Positions 24,660-32,892 of a DNA stretch of 64,000 bases are shown piece after piece. The notes under the pieces are model-generated. The model did not search any database and was not told where the DNA came from. It worked only from the letters and a program-made list of their open reading frames with translations. The stretch spans positions 1,302,001-1,366,000 of the forward strand of contig OY969623.1 of assembly GCA_963701675.1 (NCBI GenBank), in the 5' to 3' direction. Both the position numbers and the translations under genes were made by a program. Source of the DNA: G963701675 sp963701675. GTDB lineage: Bacteria; Planctomycetota; Planctomycetia; Gemmatales; Gemmataceae. The stretch's first letter is position 1. Every line of letters begins with the position of its first letter.

Positions 24660-26813
24660 ATGGCAAACACCTGGCCGACAGAACGACGAATTATCGGCAC
24701 GAACGTGACCCGCGTCGACGGTCCCGAAAAAGCGACCGGGCTAGCCAAGTACAGCTTCGACATCAACCGGAAGGACTTGTTGCACGGGATGATTCTGCGT
24801 TGCCCTCACGCACATGCCAAGCTCACGGCGATTGATATGGCCGCGGCCGAGAAGATGCCGGGAGTCAAAGCGGTTCATGTCATTGCGCAAGCCGGGAAGG
24901 AATTGTTCTATGCCGGTGACGAGGTCGCCGCGGTCGCCGCCGACACGGAGGAACACGCCGCCGATGCGCTGCGCGCCATCAAGACGACTTACGAACCGCT
25001 TGAGTTCCTGGTGATCGAAACGGACGCACTGGAAAAAGACAAAGAGACGGCGCCGCCGGCCGCGGGAAACCGAAGTAACATACGTCCCGGCGGCGAGAGC
25101 GCTACCGGCAACGTCGCCGACGCGTTCGGACAGGCCGATGCCGTACACGAAGGAACCTACGGCGTCCCCGTGATTTCTCATCAATGTCTTGAGTCCCACG
25201 GACTAGTTGCCGAATGGGACAACGACGGCGGACTGACCGTGTGGGCGTCGACGCAGGCCGTTCCCGGAACCGCAGGGGCGCTGGCCACCTACTTCAAGAT
25301 TCCAGCGGCAAAGGCAAAGTGCATTACCCATTACATGGGCGGCGGCTTCGGCAGCAAGTTCGGTCCGGACATCCAGGGCATGGTTGCGGCGGAGCTAGCG
25401 AAAAAGGCCGGCAAGCCCGTGAAGCTCATGCTCGATCGTGAAGCGGAAATCACCTCGGCCGGCAACCGACCATCGGCGTACGGCAAGGTGAAGATCGCAG
25501 GTAAGAAAGACGGCGCCATAACGGCCTACGAAGTAGACTGCTACGGTTCACCCGGAGTCGGGAGCGGCAGCACCGTCAACCTGGGACTGCTGCCCTACGT
25601 TTACTCCGTGCCGAACATCAAACGCAAGCACTCGGTGGTACGGCTGAACGCCGGCGGGCGCGCGCCATGCGAGCCCCAGGACATCCACAGAACTGTGTGC
25701 TGACGGAGTGTCCGCTTGACGACTTGGCGGCTCGGTTGGGCATCGATCCGCTGAAAATGCGTCTCAAGAATCTTCCCGCCGACAACAAAAAGGCGATCTA
25801 CGAAAAGGAAATCGAAATCGCCACCAAGCTGGCCGAGTGGGACAAGAAGTGGCACCCGCCCGGCAAAGGTCGCCGGTGTTGTAAAGCACGGCATCGGCAT
25901 GGGACTACATACCTGGGGTGGTCAGGGATTTCCCAACAACGACATTAAGGTAACCATCAATAGCGACGGGTCGGTGCTCGCCGAATGCTCCACGCAGGAC
26001 CTTGGCACCGGTGAGCGCACCGTCATTCCGATCATCGTTGCGGAAGTGCTGGGTTTGGAAGTCAAGGATGTTACTTCACGCATCGGTGAAAGCCAGTACG
26101 GTCGTTCGACAGGTTCCGGCGGCAGCACTACCTGCCCCGGCACGGCGCCAGCGGCACTGAACGCCGGCGTCGCGGCCCGAGACGCGCTGTTCGAGAAGAT
26201 CGCCCCCAAGCTCGGCGCCGAGGCGAAGAATCTAAGCATCGATCCGAAACAGCCGGGAAAGGTCGTCGACACCGCCGCCAACAAAGCCTACCCGTGGAAG
26301 GAAGCTGTCGCCAAACTCGGAATGGATCCCGTGGTCGGAACTGGCAACTGGACGGCGGGCTTATCCACCCAAGGTGTGGGCGGCGTGCAGATCGCCGAGG
26401 TCATGGTCGACATCGACACCGGCGTCGTACGTTGCACGAAAATCGTCGCCGTTCAGGACTGTGGCCTGATCATCAACAAGCTGGCGTGCGAGTCGCAGGT
26501 CGCCGGCGGCGTCATCATGGGCGTGAATTACGCGCTCTTCGAAGAACGCATCATGGACCGGCACACCGGACGCCAGGTCAATCCCGACATGGAGTTCTAC
26601 AAACTCGGCGGAATCGAAGACATGCCGCAAATCGTCGTCCACATGCACGACATGCCGGAACGCGGCGTCATCGGCATCGGCGAGCCGCCCACGATTTCCA
26701 CGTGTGCGGCGATTGGTAACGCCATCTTCAATGCCATCGGCGTCCGTGTCCCGCATGCACCGTACACCCCGGAGCGCGTTTTGGAAGCACTCGCGAAAGG
26801 AGTGAAGGCATAA
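24660..26813 (+). CDS. Molybdenum hydroxylase, molybdopterin-binding large subunit (two compensating frameshifts)
   Basis: The catalytic subunit binding Mo-molybdopterin. N-terminal domain: GTNVTRVDGPEKATGLAKYS, ILRCPHAHA. Mo-binding part: WASTQAVPGTAG, YMGGGFGSKFG, then MRAPGHPQNCVLTE, GLHTWGGQGFP, GRSTGSGGSTTCPGTAPAA and IGIGEPPTISTCAAIGNA. The frame breaks twice. One base is missing at about 25661-25666, and the true sequence then runs in another frame (25667 onward). One A is extra in 25865-25867, which returns it to the first frame (KVAGVVKHGIGMG). The net shift is zero, so both ends are in register. The catalytic Glu region near the C-terminus (IGIGEPP) is present. The substrate is unknown. 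The FAD subunit starts directly after the stop. Confidence 0.85.
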
Positions 26814-27809
26814 ATGAAGAACTTCACTTATTACCGACCGACGACGGCTGAAGAGGCTGTGGGTTTGCTGGACGCCAAGTGGGGAAAGACGGAGCTCCTT
26901 GGCGGCGGCACGGACTTACTGGATTTGCAAAAGGAGTACATCGCTCAACCGGACAAGGTGGTAAGCCTCGGAGGCATTAAGCCGTTATCGGGAATCGAAA
27001 TCACGAAGAGCCAGATTACCATCGGCGCCGGCACGACTCTGGCGGAGATTGCGGAGCATAAGGAACTTCGAAAACTCAAACCCGCGCTCACCACCGCTGC
27101 CGGCGACGTCGGCGGCCCGCAGATTCGCAACATGGGCACGCTCGGCGGAAATCTCTGCCAACGCAATCGCTGTTGGTATTTCCGGGATGAACACGTGCCA
27201 TGCCTTCTCAAGGGTGGCAAAAAGTGCTACGCCACCGACGGCGACAACCGCTACCATGCGATTTTCACCGTTGGACATCCGTGTGTGATCGTGCATCCAT
27301 CTACACTGGCGCCCGCACTCATTGCGCTGGGCGCGTCTGCCCAAGTTCTTGGACCGCAAGGAAAGCGAACCGTCGACCTATCCAGTTTTTTCCACGCCCC
27401 AAAGTCCGAGAGCGACCGCGAACACGTTTTGAAGCCGAACGAGATGGTGCTGTCGGTTTCGATGAATGCTCATCCGTATTTGAACGCGAGCTACGAAATC
27501 CGGCACAAGCAATCCTACGACTGGCCCGTCGCGCAAGCGGCGTGCTCGTTCGAAATCAAGGATGGTAAGGCAGTCGACGTTCGGATCGTACTCGGCCACG
27601 TCGCGCCGACGCCGATTCTGTCCAAGCCGGCGGCAGCCGCGCTGCTGAACAAGCCGGTGACCGAAGAAACGGCAAGCGCCGCCGGCAAGGCCGCCGTCGA
27701 GGGCGCCAAGCCGCTCTCGCAGAACGGCTACAAGTTGCAACTCACGGAGGTGGCCGTCAAACGGGCGCTGATCACCGCGGCGGGGTTGAAGAAGTATTGG
27801 GAGACTTAA
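26814..27809 (+). CDS. Molybdenum hydroxylase, FAD-binding medium subunit with extra Fe-S-like cysteines
   Basis: A 331-residue FAD subunit of the same enzyme, with ATG directly after the large-subunit stop. FAD motifs are LLGGGTDLL (29-37) and GGPQIRNMGTLGGNL (100-114). Between the FAD part and the rest there is an insertion with four cysteines: Cys115, Cys120, Cys130 and Cys138 (LCQRNRCWYFR, PCLLKGGKKCYA). A similar insertion in 4-hydroxybenzoyl-CoA reductase carries a 4Fe-4S cluster, so an additional cluster is likely here. Electron flow would be Mo, 2Fe-2S, FAD or 4Fe-4S. No cofactor-maturation gene is adjacent. A strong inverted repeat follows the gene. Confidence 0.92.
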   Translation: MKNFTYYRPTTAEEAVGLLDAKWGKTELLGGGTDLLDLQKEYIAQPDKVVSLGGIKPLSGIEITKSQITIGAGTTLAEIAEHKELRKLKPALTTAAGDVGGPQIRNMGTLGGNLCQRNRCWYFRDEHVPCLLKGGKKCYATDGDNRYHAIFTVGHPCVIVHPSTLAPALIALGASAQVLGPQGKRTVDLSSFFHAPKSESDREHVLKPNEMVLSVSMNAHPYLNASYEIRHKQSYDWPVAQAACSFEIKDGKAVDVRIVLGHVAPTPILSKPAAAALLNKPVTEETASAAGKAAVEGAKPLSQNGYKLQLTEVAVKRALITAAGLKKYWET

Positions 27810-27810
27810 T

Positions 27811-27907
27811 GCGTCTAACAAAATGCTTGTAGCCGCAAGCTTCAGCCTGCGAAAGACACCGCAACCTAAAGGTTGCGGCTACGAAATGTCTCCATTTTGT
27901 TAGGCGC
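27811..27907. repeat. Nested inverted repeat after the hydroxylase operon
   Basis: The outer arms 27811-27825 and 27893-27907 match in 14 of 15 bases (one contains TAACAAAATG). Inner arms 27829-27838 and 27873-27882 (GTAGCCGCAA) are perfect, and 27861-27876 is a further hairpin with a TAAA loop. The unit starts two bases after the stop codon of the FAD-subunit gene. It may serve as a terminator without T tract or be a small mobile palindromic element. Confidence 0.7.
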
Positions 27908-27952
27908 TCTTAGTTTGAGATGAGAAAGTTTGGGAAACTTGGGCTCGTTCGG

Positions 27953-28240
27953 CTAAGGCTGCGCCAATCCGTAACATTTTCGAACGAGTACGAGTCTGCG
28001 CTTCGTGTCCACCGCAAAGTTGAACGCTATGAATTTGTGAATCGCGTGAAACTCCTGAATCGCGCCTTTCACGCGGTATACTTCCCCAACCTGCATCGGA
28101 TCTTGCCGAAGCTTGGAATCAATCGACCGAACCGCTCGCCCAATTGCGTCGGCCGATCGTAACGACTTCAACTCATGTAAGACCCGTATTGCTCGTTGCG
28201 ACCACTGAACGGTGAATGCATCAGCGTCCATGCTCATCAC
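27953..28240 (-). CDS. RelE/ParE-family toxin-like protein
   Basis: A protein of 95 residues with the RelE/ParE fold pattern: FTVQWSQRAIRVLHEL, IDSKLRQDPMQVGEVYRVKG and a final beta-hairpin RRLVLVRKCYGL. RelE relatives cut mRNA on the ribosome, while ParE relatives poison gyrase; the branch cannot be told. GTG at 28240 overlaps the stop of the upstream antitoxin gene by four bases (an ATG at 28237 is possible). The antitoxin-first order with overlap is the usual type II toxin-antitoxin arrangement. Confidence 0.75.
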   Translation of the reverse strand: MMSMDADAFTVQWSQRAIRVLHELKSLRSADAIGRAVRSIDSKLRQDPMQVGEVYRVKGAIQEFHAIHKFIAFNFAVDTKRRLVLVRKCYGLAQP

Positions 28241-28443
28241 GCCTTCACAGGCCGTTCCAGTTCGTCGATGAAAGCTTCCAGGGGTTGGGAATTCTCTTGT
28301 CGCGCTAATACATCCAGTTCAACGTCCGGAAGCTCTTCTAAGGTGCGCTCGAATTCCTTTCGCACTGCCGCATAAACAAACTCGCGAAAGTACGGATAGT
28401 TTGCTTCCATCTCCGAAACCTGAAACTCTGGTTTCTTGTTCAT
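28237..28443 (-). CDS. Antitoxin-like partner of the RelE/ParE protein
   Basis: A 68-residue acidic protein (NYPYFREFVYAAVRKEFER and PDVELDVLARQENS) encoded just upstream of the toxin with a four-base overlap. ATG at 28443 is chosen because GGAGG lies eight bases upstream; an in-frame start at 28470 is less likely. No helix-turn-helix or ribbon-helix-helix is clear, so the DNA-binding part, if any, is not recognised. The antitoxin role rests on position and size. Confidence 0.65.
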   Translation of the reverse strand: MNKKPEFQVSEMEANYPYFREFVYAAVRKEFERTLEELPDVELDVLARQENSQPLEAFIDELERPVKA

Positions 28444-28549
28444 CCACTTGACCTCCAGAATCCGGCGCAATTTGCCGAGACTGACTTCGGTATTCTACCG
28501 TAACGCACGGTCCGGCACACTGGTTTCTTAGTTGCGTGAAATGTTCTCG

Positions 28550-28774
28550 CTAGACACCACGATCCTTCCGCTTTTGGCCAGGGCCGCGCTTCTTCTTGCG
28601 CGGCTTCGCCAAATCCGCTTTGAGAAATCGCCGAAGCGAGTCAAGTACTTCACTGTTTTTCGGGCTGGCCGCGGCCATCCGTTCTTCAAGCCAACGGATC
28701 GGATCAACACCTGACGCGGCCAAAGCGTTTCGGAGTTCACTTTGAATCGTGTTGAGTTTCCTAGGTCCCATCAT
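28550..28774 (-). CDS. Small basic hypothetical protein
   Basis: A 74-residue protein with a helical core (ELRNALAASGVDPIRWLEER, then SEVLDSLRRFLKADL) and a strongly basic tail (KPRKKKRGPGQKRKDRG). The SGVDPIRWLEER pattern looks conserved, since it would form two amphipathic helices. The basic tail could bind nucleic acid. No clear ribosome binding site is seen before the ATG at 28774. An overlapping frame at 28528-28740 is less protein-like. I do not recognise a family. Confidence 0.5.
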   Translation of the reverse strand: MMGPRKLNTIQSELRNALAASGVDPIRWLEERMAAASPKNSEVLDSLRRFLKADLAKPRKKKRGPGQKRKDRGV

Positions 28775-28803
28775 AGCAATGCCGCGAGAATGAAGATCAT
28801 GGC

Positions 28804-29211
28804 CTAATTCGAAGTATTATCCTTCAGACGAGTTTGTCTCAGTTTGATCCAGGCCACAAGGTCGTCTCCAAGGTCTTGGCCGGTTCTCTTTCGGAGTAAG
28901 GCGATGATTTCCCGAACGGCTGAACGGCGCGCCCGTTCAACCACGGCATCGAGCTTGGAGTTTTCGGCTTGCTTAGTGCCCGAAGGGTAGTAGTTCGTCA
29001 CGTATTCAAGGCAACCAATCATCTCATCGGCGTCTGACGTGGAGATGGCCATCACGCGCATGTCTTCGAATATCGCGGTCTGATCGTCAGCGAATGACAC
29101 TTTGATCGAGAGAATTGCATACAGAACAAGTACGGTGCCAGTTGATGCAACGAGAATAAGCACTAAGAGACTCAAAGTTAGTAACAGCACTTTCCGCGAT
29201 GGGCCCTGCAT
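28804..29211 (-). CDS. Membrane-anchored hypothetical protein
   Basis: A 135-residue protein with one N-terminal transmembrane segment (KVLLLTLSLLVLILVASTGT and on to about residue 35) and an outside domain of about 100 residues. This domain contains DADEMIGCLEYVTNYYPSG and a helical charged end (AVREIIALLRKRTGQDLGDD). The start at 29211 has GGAGAAGA upstream. The spacing of hydrophobic residues fits a small helical domain. No family is recognised and the neighbours do not suggest a pathway. Confidence 0.6.
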   Translation of the reverse strand: MQGPSRKVLLLTLSLLVLILVASTGTVLVLYAILSIKVSFADDQTAIFEDMRVMAISTSDADEMIGCLEYVTNYYPSGTKQAENSKLDAVVERARRSAVREIIALLRKRTGQDLGDDLVAWIKLRQTRLKDNTSN

Positions 29212-29271
29212 TTCCGCTCTTCTCCGAGGTAAGTCGCCGGTTGCTGCATCCCCATTTTGCCAACATCCCGC

Positions 29272-30105
29272 TCACTGACCCAGCCGCCACTTGATCCTCG
29301 TGTACGCGATGCGGAAGCCGTGGCGTTCGGCGTTGCGTTGCGAGCCACTGCCGGGGAGGGCGCCCATCATGGCGAGGTCGCAGCCGTGTTCGGCGGCGTA
29401 GCGGAGGCGGGCTTCGAGTAGTGCCAATTGGGCGCCTTGTCGACGGGCCTCGGGAATGGTGCTCGCGCCCGCAAGAAGCGCAACACCACCGTGAACACAT
29501 AGTGCCCCGGTGGCGATCGGGACGCCGCCAAGCTCCACGACGAACGATGGTAATTCGGTTCGGTGAACGCTGATTCGGGAAAGCACGCGAATCTGATCCG
29601 CTAGTTCCGTAGACTCGCTCCATCCTTTGACGGCCGTCTCAACCCAAGTTTCACGCTCGCCTGCTTCCACCGGTCGAACGCGCATTCTGTCGCTCAGGGT
29701 CGTGTTCAAGCGTACGCCTGGTTCGATGGGCCGGTAGAGGACGCTCGTGTACTCGATGGGCCGATAGCCGCGTTCGATCAACCGATTGAAAAGTGCGACG
29801 TCGGCAATGGGGCTGATTTCGTGGCAAACGGGAGCCCCGCGTTCGGTGAAAAACTGCTCGATCTTGGCGAGATCGGCATCAGTTACCGTATCGAATACTC
29901 CAAGGCCAAAGGTCTGCGTGATCGGCGAATCAACGCCGTCGAACATGCAATACGCCCCGGCCACCTCCATCCAGCAAGCGCCGCTCTCCGGATACAACTC
30001 CGCGCGCGCCTCGACAAAGTCGGCATTGCCAACCGCCTCGCACCGTTCCAAGCGCCGGGCAAGGTTGAGATCAGCGAACGGAACGACCGGGCTCGGCGAG
30101 GTCAA
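29272..30105 (-). CDS. GNAT family N-acetyltransferase
   Basis: A 277-residue protein with two acetyltransferase-like halves. The C-terminal one carries the better motif: SFVVELGGVPIATGALCVHG, then LAGASTIPEARRQGAQLALL (the acetyl-CoA binding R/Q-x-x-G-A-like loop) and LAMMGALPGSGSQRNAERHG. This is a degenerate but readable GNAT pattern. The acceptor is unknown. Its start region overlaps the 3' end of the FkbM-type gene upstream by 35 bases, so the two are probably cotranscribed. Confidence 0.82.
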   Translation of the reverse strand: MTSPSPVVPFADLNLARRLERCEAVGNADFVEARAELYPESGACWMEVAGAYCMFDGVDSPITQTFGLGVFDTVTDADLAKIEQFFTERGAPVCHEISPIADVALFNRLIERGYRPIEYTSVLYRPIEPGVRLNTTLSDRMRVRPVEAGERETWVETAVKGWSESTELADQIRVLSRISVHRTELPSFVVELGGVPIATGALCVHGGVALLAGASTIPEARRQGAQLALLEARLRYAAEHGCDLAMMGALPGSGSQRNAERHGFRIAYTRIKWRLGQ

Positions 30106-30796
30106 CGTGACTCTCCCTTAGGAAACCAATCTCCAACCCTCGGTCGGAGATGTGAAAGATCTGGTAACCATGTGCGTGCAAGGCGGTAACGACTTCCCGT
30201 GTTCGCTCGATTCCCACCCCGGGAAAATGATGGTGGAATTCTACCAGCAATTGGCCCACGGGAATCTGACATCGAAGAAGGTCGTCGATGACATCATACT
30301 CGCCGCCTTCGACGTCGATCTTTAGTACGTCGAGTCGCTCATGGCCGAGTTGTTGCATGAGTGTTGCAAGCCGGCGGACCGGCGCCTCGACCACACGGGA
30401 GCCGTGTGTCGGCGGAAGACGACTCGGCCGGTAGTTGAACCGACTTCCGCGGCGAGGCAGAGTGAACGGAAGCATGCCGTCGTGACCGGCCACGCCGATC
30501 GGATGGAAAACGAAGTTTGACGGCAGGTTTTGCCGAGCGACCCAATCGACACTGGCCGGCGTCGGATCAAAAGCGTGGACGGTCAGGCCAAAGCGATCGA
30601 TGAGTGCGAGTTCCCACGCTATGTTGTCGCCGACACCGAAGGAATAGATCACGCTCTCCGTATGAAGAAGCGCGGGCCATACGGTCCACACGCCTGATCG
30701 AGCGCCGGCAGTGAGGGTTTCAATCGACAGCTGCGGCACGATCTGTCGTCGGGTGAGTTGCCGCCGCCTGTGTAGTTTCTTGAGAGCCTGAAACAT
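30071..30796 (-). CDS. FkbM family methyltransferase
   Basis: An S-adenosylmethionine-dependent methyltransferase of 241 residues, usually acting on sugars or polyketide hydroxyls. SAM motif I is modified but readable (VIYSFGVGDNIAWELALID). Later motifs are LTVHAFDPTPASVDW, FHPIGVAGHDG and the FkbM signature LDVLKIDVEGGEYDVIDDLL. ATG at 30796 is chosen because the first 93 codons of the longest reading overlap the glyoxalase gene and look unlike protein. No sugar-synthesis cluster surrounds it. Confidence 0.85.
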   Translation of the reverse strand: MFQALKKLHRRRQLTRRQIVPQLSIETLTAGARSGVWTVWPALLHTESVIYSFGVGDNIAWELALIDRFGLTVHAFDPTPASVDWVARQNLPSNFVFHPIGVAGHDGMLPFTLPRRGSRFNYRPSRLPPTHGSRVVEAPVRRLATLMQQLGHERLDVLKIDVEGGEYDVIDDLLRCQIPVGQLLVEFHHHFPGVGIERTREVVTALHAHGYQIFHISDRGLEIGFLRESHVDLAEPGRSVR

Positions 30797-30866
30797 GTCC
30801 AATTCCAATGCGACACGGTTTGGAGCACGAAGATAGCCGGATAAACGTGGGCTGTACAGACAGGAT

Positions 30867-31232
30867 TCATTCGAACCAGATTTCGACTTCGTAGCCGTCT
30901 GGGTCTGCAACATAGGCGTACGGAAAACCGGGGGCAAACTCGCCGCGCCGCAGGACTTTGCCACCCGCAGCTTCGACCTCTTGAACGGCCGCATCGATGT
31001 CCGCCGCATTCCGCAGGCGAAACCCGAAGTGGATAATCCCGCGCGACTCACCGGGGTTGGGAAGATTCTGGTCAAAAGTGATTACGTCGTGGCAATCCGG
31101 CGTCCGGACGTGAATGCGTCCATCTTCACGGCAGTAGGCCTCGACACCGAAAACCTCTTGGTAGAAGCGCACTGAGCGTTCGACGTCGCGAACGGCGAGT
31201 GCGATATGCGTCAGTCCGTAAGTTTGGATCAA
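30867..31232 (-). CDS. VOC superfamily protein (glyoxalase/dioxygenase-like)
   Basis: A 121-residue protein with two beta-alpha-beta-beta-beta modules: LTHIALAVRDVERSVRFYQE, and RGIIHFGFRLRNAADIDAAV with PYAYVADPDGYEVEIWFE. Metal-ligand positions His9, His68 and Glu117 or Glu121 (approximate numbering) are present, so a metal-dependent lyase or dioxygenase is likely. The substrate cannot be told. ATG at 31232. It precedes the FkbM-type gene by 70 bases on the same strand. Confidence 0.88.
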   Translation of the reverse strand: MIQTYGLTHIALAVRDVERSVRFYQEVFGVEAYCREDGRIHVRTPDCHDVITFDQNLPNPGESRGIIHFGFRLRNAADIDAAVQEVEAAGGKVLRRGEFAPGFPYAYVADPDGYEVEIWFE

Positions 31233-31272
31233 TCGCTACTCCGCGGGCGGTTGGTTTCCCGGCTCGCGGTCT

Positions 31273-32211
31273 CTACTTTGTGCGTTTGAGTGTTTCAAGT
31301 GCGTGACCGCTTCCGGGTTTGCTGACGAATTCCTTGGGACGGTTTCTACCTGCGCGGCCGAGGCATATCTTCCACATGTCGCCGTCGAGTTCGTAGATTC
31401 CGAGTGACGTCTTTCCTTTCTCCGGACCTTCAGTGAACTCCATGTCTATGGTCTTTGGATTCTTGGTGGTATCCAGCCGGAGAATTCCCTTATAGGCGGA
31501 ACCAGAAGGACTGGGCGTGGTTACAAATCGGTCCTCCTTAATGTCCAGTTTCGCCCCGACTCGAAGAGCATCTGGGACTTTCTCCCCTTCCACTTCGAGA
31601 GTTTCAAAACTCCAAGTGCCCTGAAGCTTGGCGAGATCTTCTTTCACCTTGTTTTTGCCGTCGGGGCTGTCCGTGCGCTCGAGCGTCATCTCGAAGAACT
31701 TCCGCCATTCGCCACCGTCGCTCGACACCTCACCGATTTCGAACCAACGGCCCTTATCGTCGAGCTTGATGGTGTAACGCACGTCTCCAAATTGGGCAAT
31801 CTTCATCCCCCATATCAGCTGGCCATCACTCACCTTTGCCTCGGTATCCTCGTGATTGCCACGAGTGGTGAACCCTTGGAATCGGTAGCGTTTGGCCTTG
31901 TCGTCATACGAAACAATGGCAAATGCGTGCTGCACAACCACATCCGGTTTTCCACCCACCTCTCCGCGGTGCAGACCGTCGATGACGAGGAGAATGCTGT
32001 CGAGTTTCCACTGGACATTTTCGGTTCCCTTGAACGGTCGCCGCTGGCCGGGGATAAACTCCATCCAGCCCTCGCCTTTCCACTGACCGAAGAGGAAGTC
32101 AAGCTTTTTCATTGCCGCACGCTGTGCGGCAACATCAGGCGCTTGTGCACCCGATGACGCCGGTGGTATGCAGAACAAGGCCAAGGTTGGGATCAAAACC
32201 CGGAGCGTCAT
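31273..32211 (-). CDS. Exported protein with DUF1579-like and TIGR03067-like domains
   Basis: A secreted protein of 312 residues. The signal peptide is TLRVLIPTLALFCIPPASSG. The first half (LDFLFGQWKGEGWMEF, VIDGLHRGEV, YDDKAKRYRFQGFTTRG) is a lipocalin-like sheet of the DUF1579 type. The second half (LQGTWSFETLEVEGEKV, LGIYELDGDMWKICLGRAGR, RPKEFVSKPGSGHALETLKR) is the planctomycete TIGR03067 pattern. Such domains probably bind small ligands, but the role is unknown. ATG at 32211 has GGAG eight bases upstream. The gene is 28 bases downstream of a membrane protein gene. Confidence 0.85.
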   Translation of the reverse strand: MTLRVLIPTLALFCIPPASSGAQAPDVAAQRAAMKKLDFLFGQWKGEGWMEFIPGQRRPFKGTENVQWKLDSILLVIDGLHRGEVGGKPDVVVQHAFAIVSYDDKAKRYRFQGFTTRGNHEDTEAKVSDGQLIWGMKIAQFGDVRYTIKLDDKGRWFEIGEVSSDGGEWRKFFEMTLERTDSPDGKNKVKEDLAKLQGTWSFETLEVEGEKVPDALRVGAKLDIKEDRFVTTPSPSGSAYKGILRLDTTKNPKTIDMEFTEGPEKGKTSLGIYELDGDMWKICLGRAGRNRPKEFVSKPGSGHALETLKRTK

Positions 32212-32239
32212 GTTCGGAACTCCATCCACAATCGTTTCA

Positions 32240-32749
32240 CTAAGACGAAGGGTACCAATAACCAAATTCCAGATTACGAATAGCGGCAATCATATGCATC
32301 AGAAATATTCCAGCTATGAATGGAGTGAGGCATAACACGAATGCGGCTGTGATGAGCGTTCGAGAACCTTCCGGACGACGCTCGTCACGCACAACGCGCT
32401 GGCACATCATCCCCGTTATCACATTGATCACCAGGCTGAAAAACACGTGAGCCATCGGTTTAATTCCGGAGCCGGGTGGTACTTGTAACACGGGGAGCCA
32501 CATGAGCACTACCATCAGATTGCCGGTGAAGGCAATGACGAAGCATAGTTTCCCTCGGCTCATCGTGAGATACCGAGCTCGCAGACGGGAATGGAGCCAC
32601 CGGCGTCCAAAGCGCGGCGCGATTGCCCGCCAGACGAAGACCACCGGCAGCAGAACCGCCAGGCAAGTCAGCGTCGGTACGACGAATAGCTTGAGGACAA
32701 ACTCGCCGACGCCGATTTGCGGAAAGTTGCTTAGCACTAATCGAAGCAT
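32240..32749 (-). CDS. Multi-pass membrane protein of unknown function
   Basis: A 169-residue protein with four likely transmembrane segments: VLKLFVVPTLTCLAVLLPVV, FVIAFTGNLMVVLMWLPVL, MAHVFFSLVINVITGMM and TAAFVLCLTPFIAGIFLMHM. A basic cytoplasmic loop (RRWLHSRLRARYLTMSRG) lies after the first segment. No family is recognised. It starts just beside the MITE-like element (32757-32879). The gene downstream is the exported DUF1579-like protein. Confidence 0.65.
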   Translation of the reverse strand: MLRLVLSNFPQIGVGEFVLKLFVVPTLTCLAVLLPVVFVWRAIAPRFGRRWLHSRLRARYLTMSRGKLCFVIAFTGNLMVVLMWLPVLQVPPGSGIKPMAHVFFSLVINVITGMMCQRVVRDERRPEGSRTLITAAFVLCLTPFIAGIFLMHMIAAIRNLEFGYWYPSS

Positions 32750-32756
32750 AGCCCAC

Positions 32757-32879
32757 TAGTGTTCTGTCAAACTTATGGGTGGCACGCCCGGAGTCTTTGA
32801 CGGGCGTGGATTGCCGGCCACGCCCTTCGCGGACTCAGGGCGTGCCACCCGACGAAATCAATGGTTTGACAATGCACTA
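32757..32879. mobile_element. MITE-like palindromic element
   Basis: A 123-base element with imperfect terminal inverted repeats of 16 bases (32757-32772 and 32864-32879, 13 matches), both beginning TAGTG. Inside is a long hairpin built from GGGTGGCACGCCC and its complement, and the right half (32819-32850) is repeated exactly at 20243-20274. It has no coding capacity. The terminal-repeat structure suggests a non-autonomous mobile element moved by a transposase elsewhere in the genome; the family is not identified. Confidence 0.65.
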
Positions 32880-32892
32880 GATTCCGGGCATG

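Noticed and set aside
28528..28740. Alternative frame for the small basic gene
   Set aside because: It overlaps 28550-28774 in another frame, and its product lacks the helical pattern seen there.
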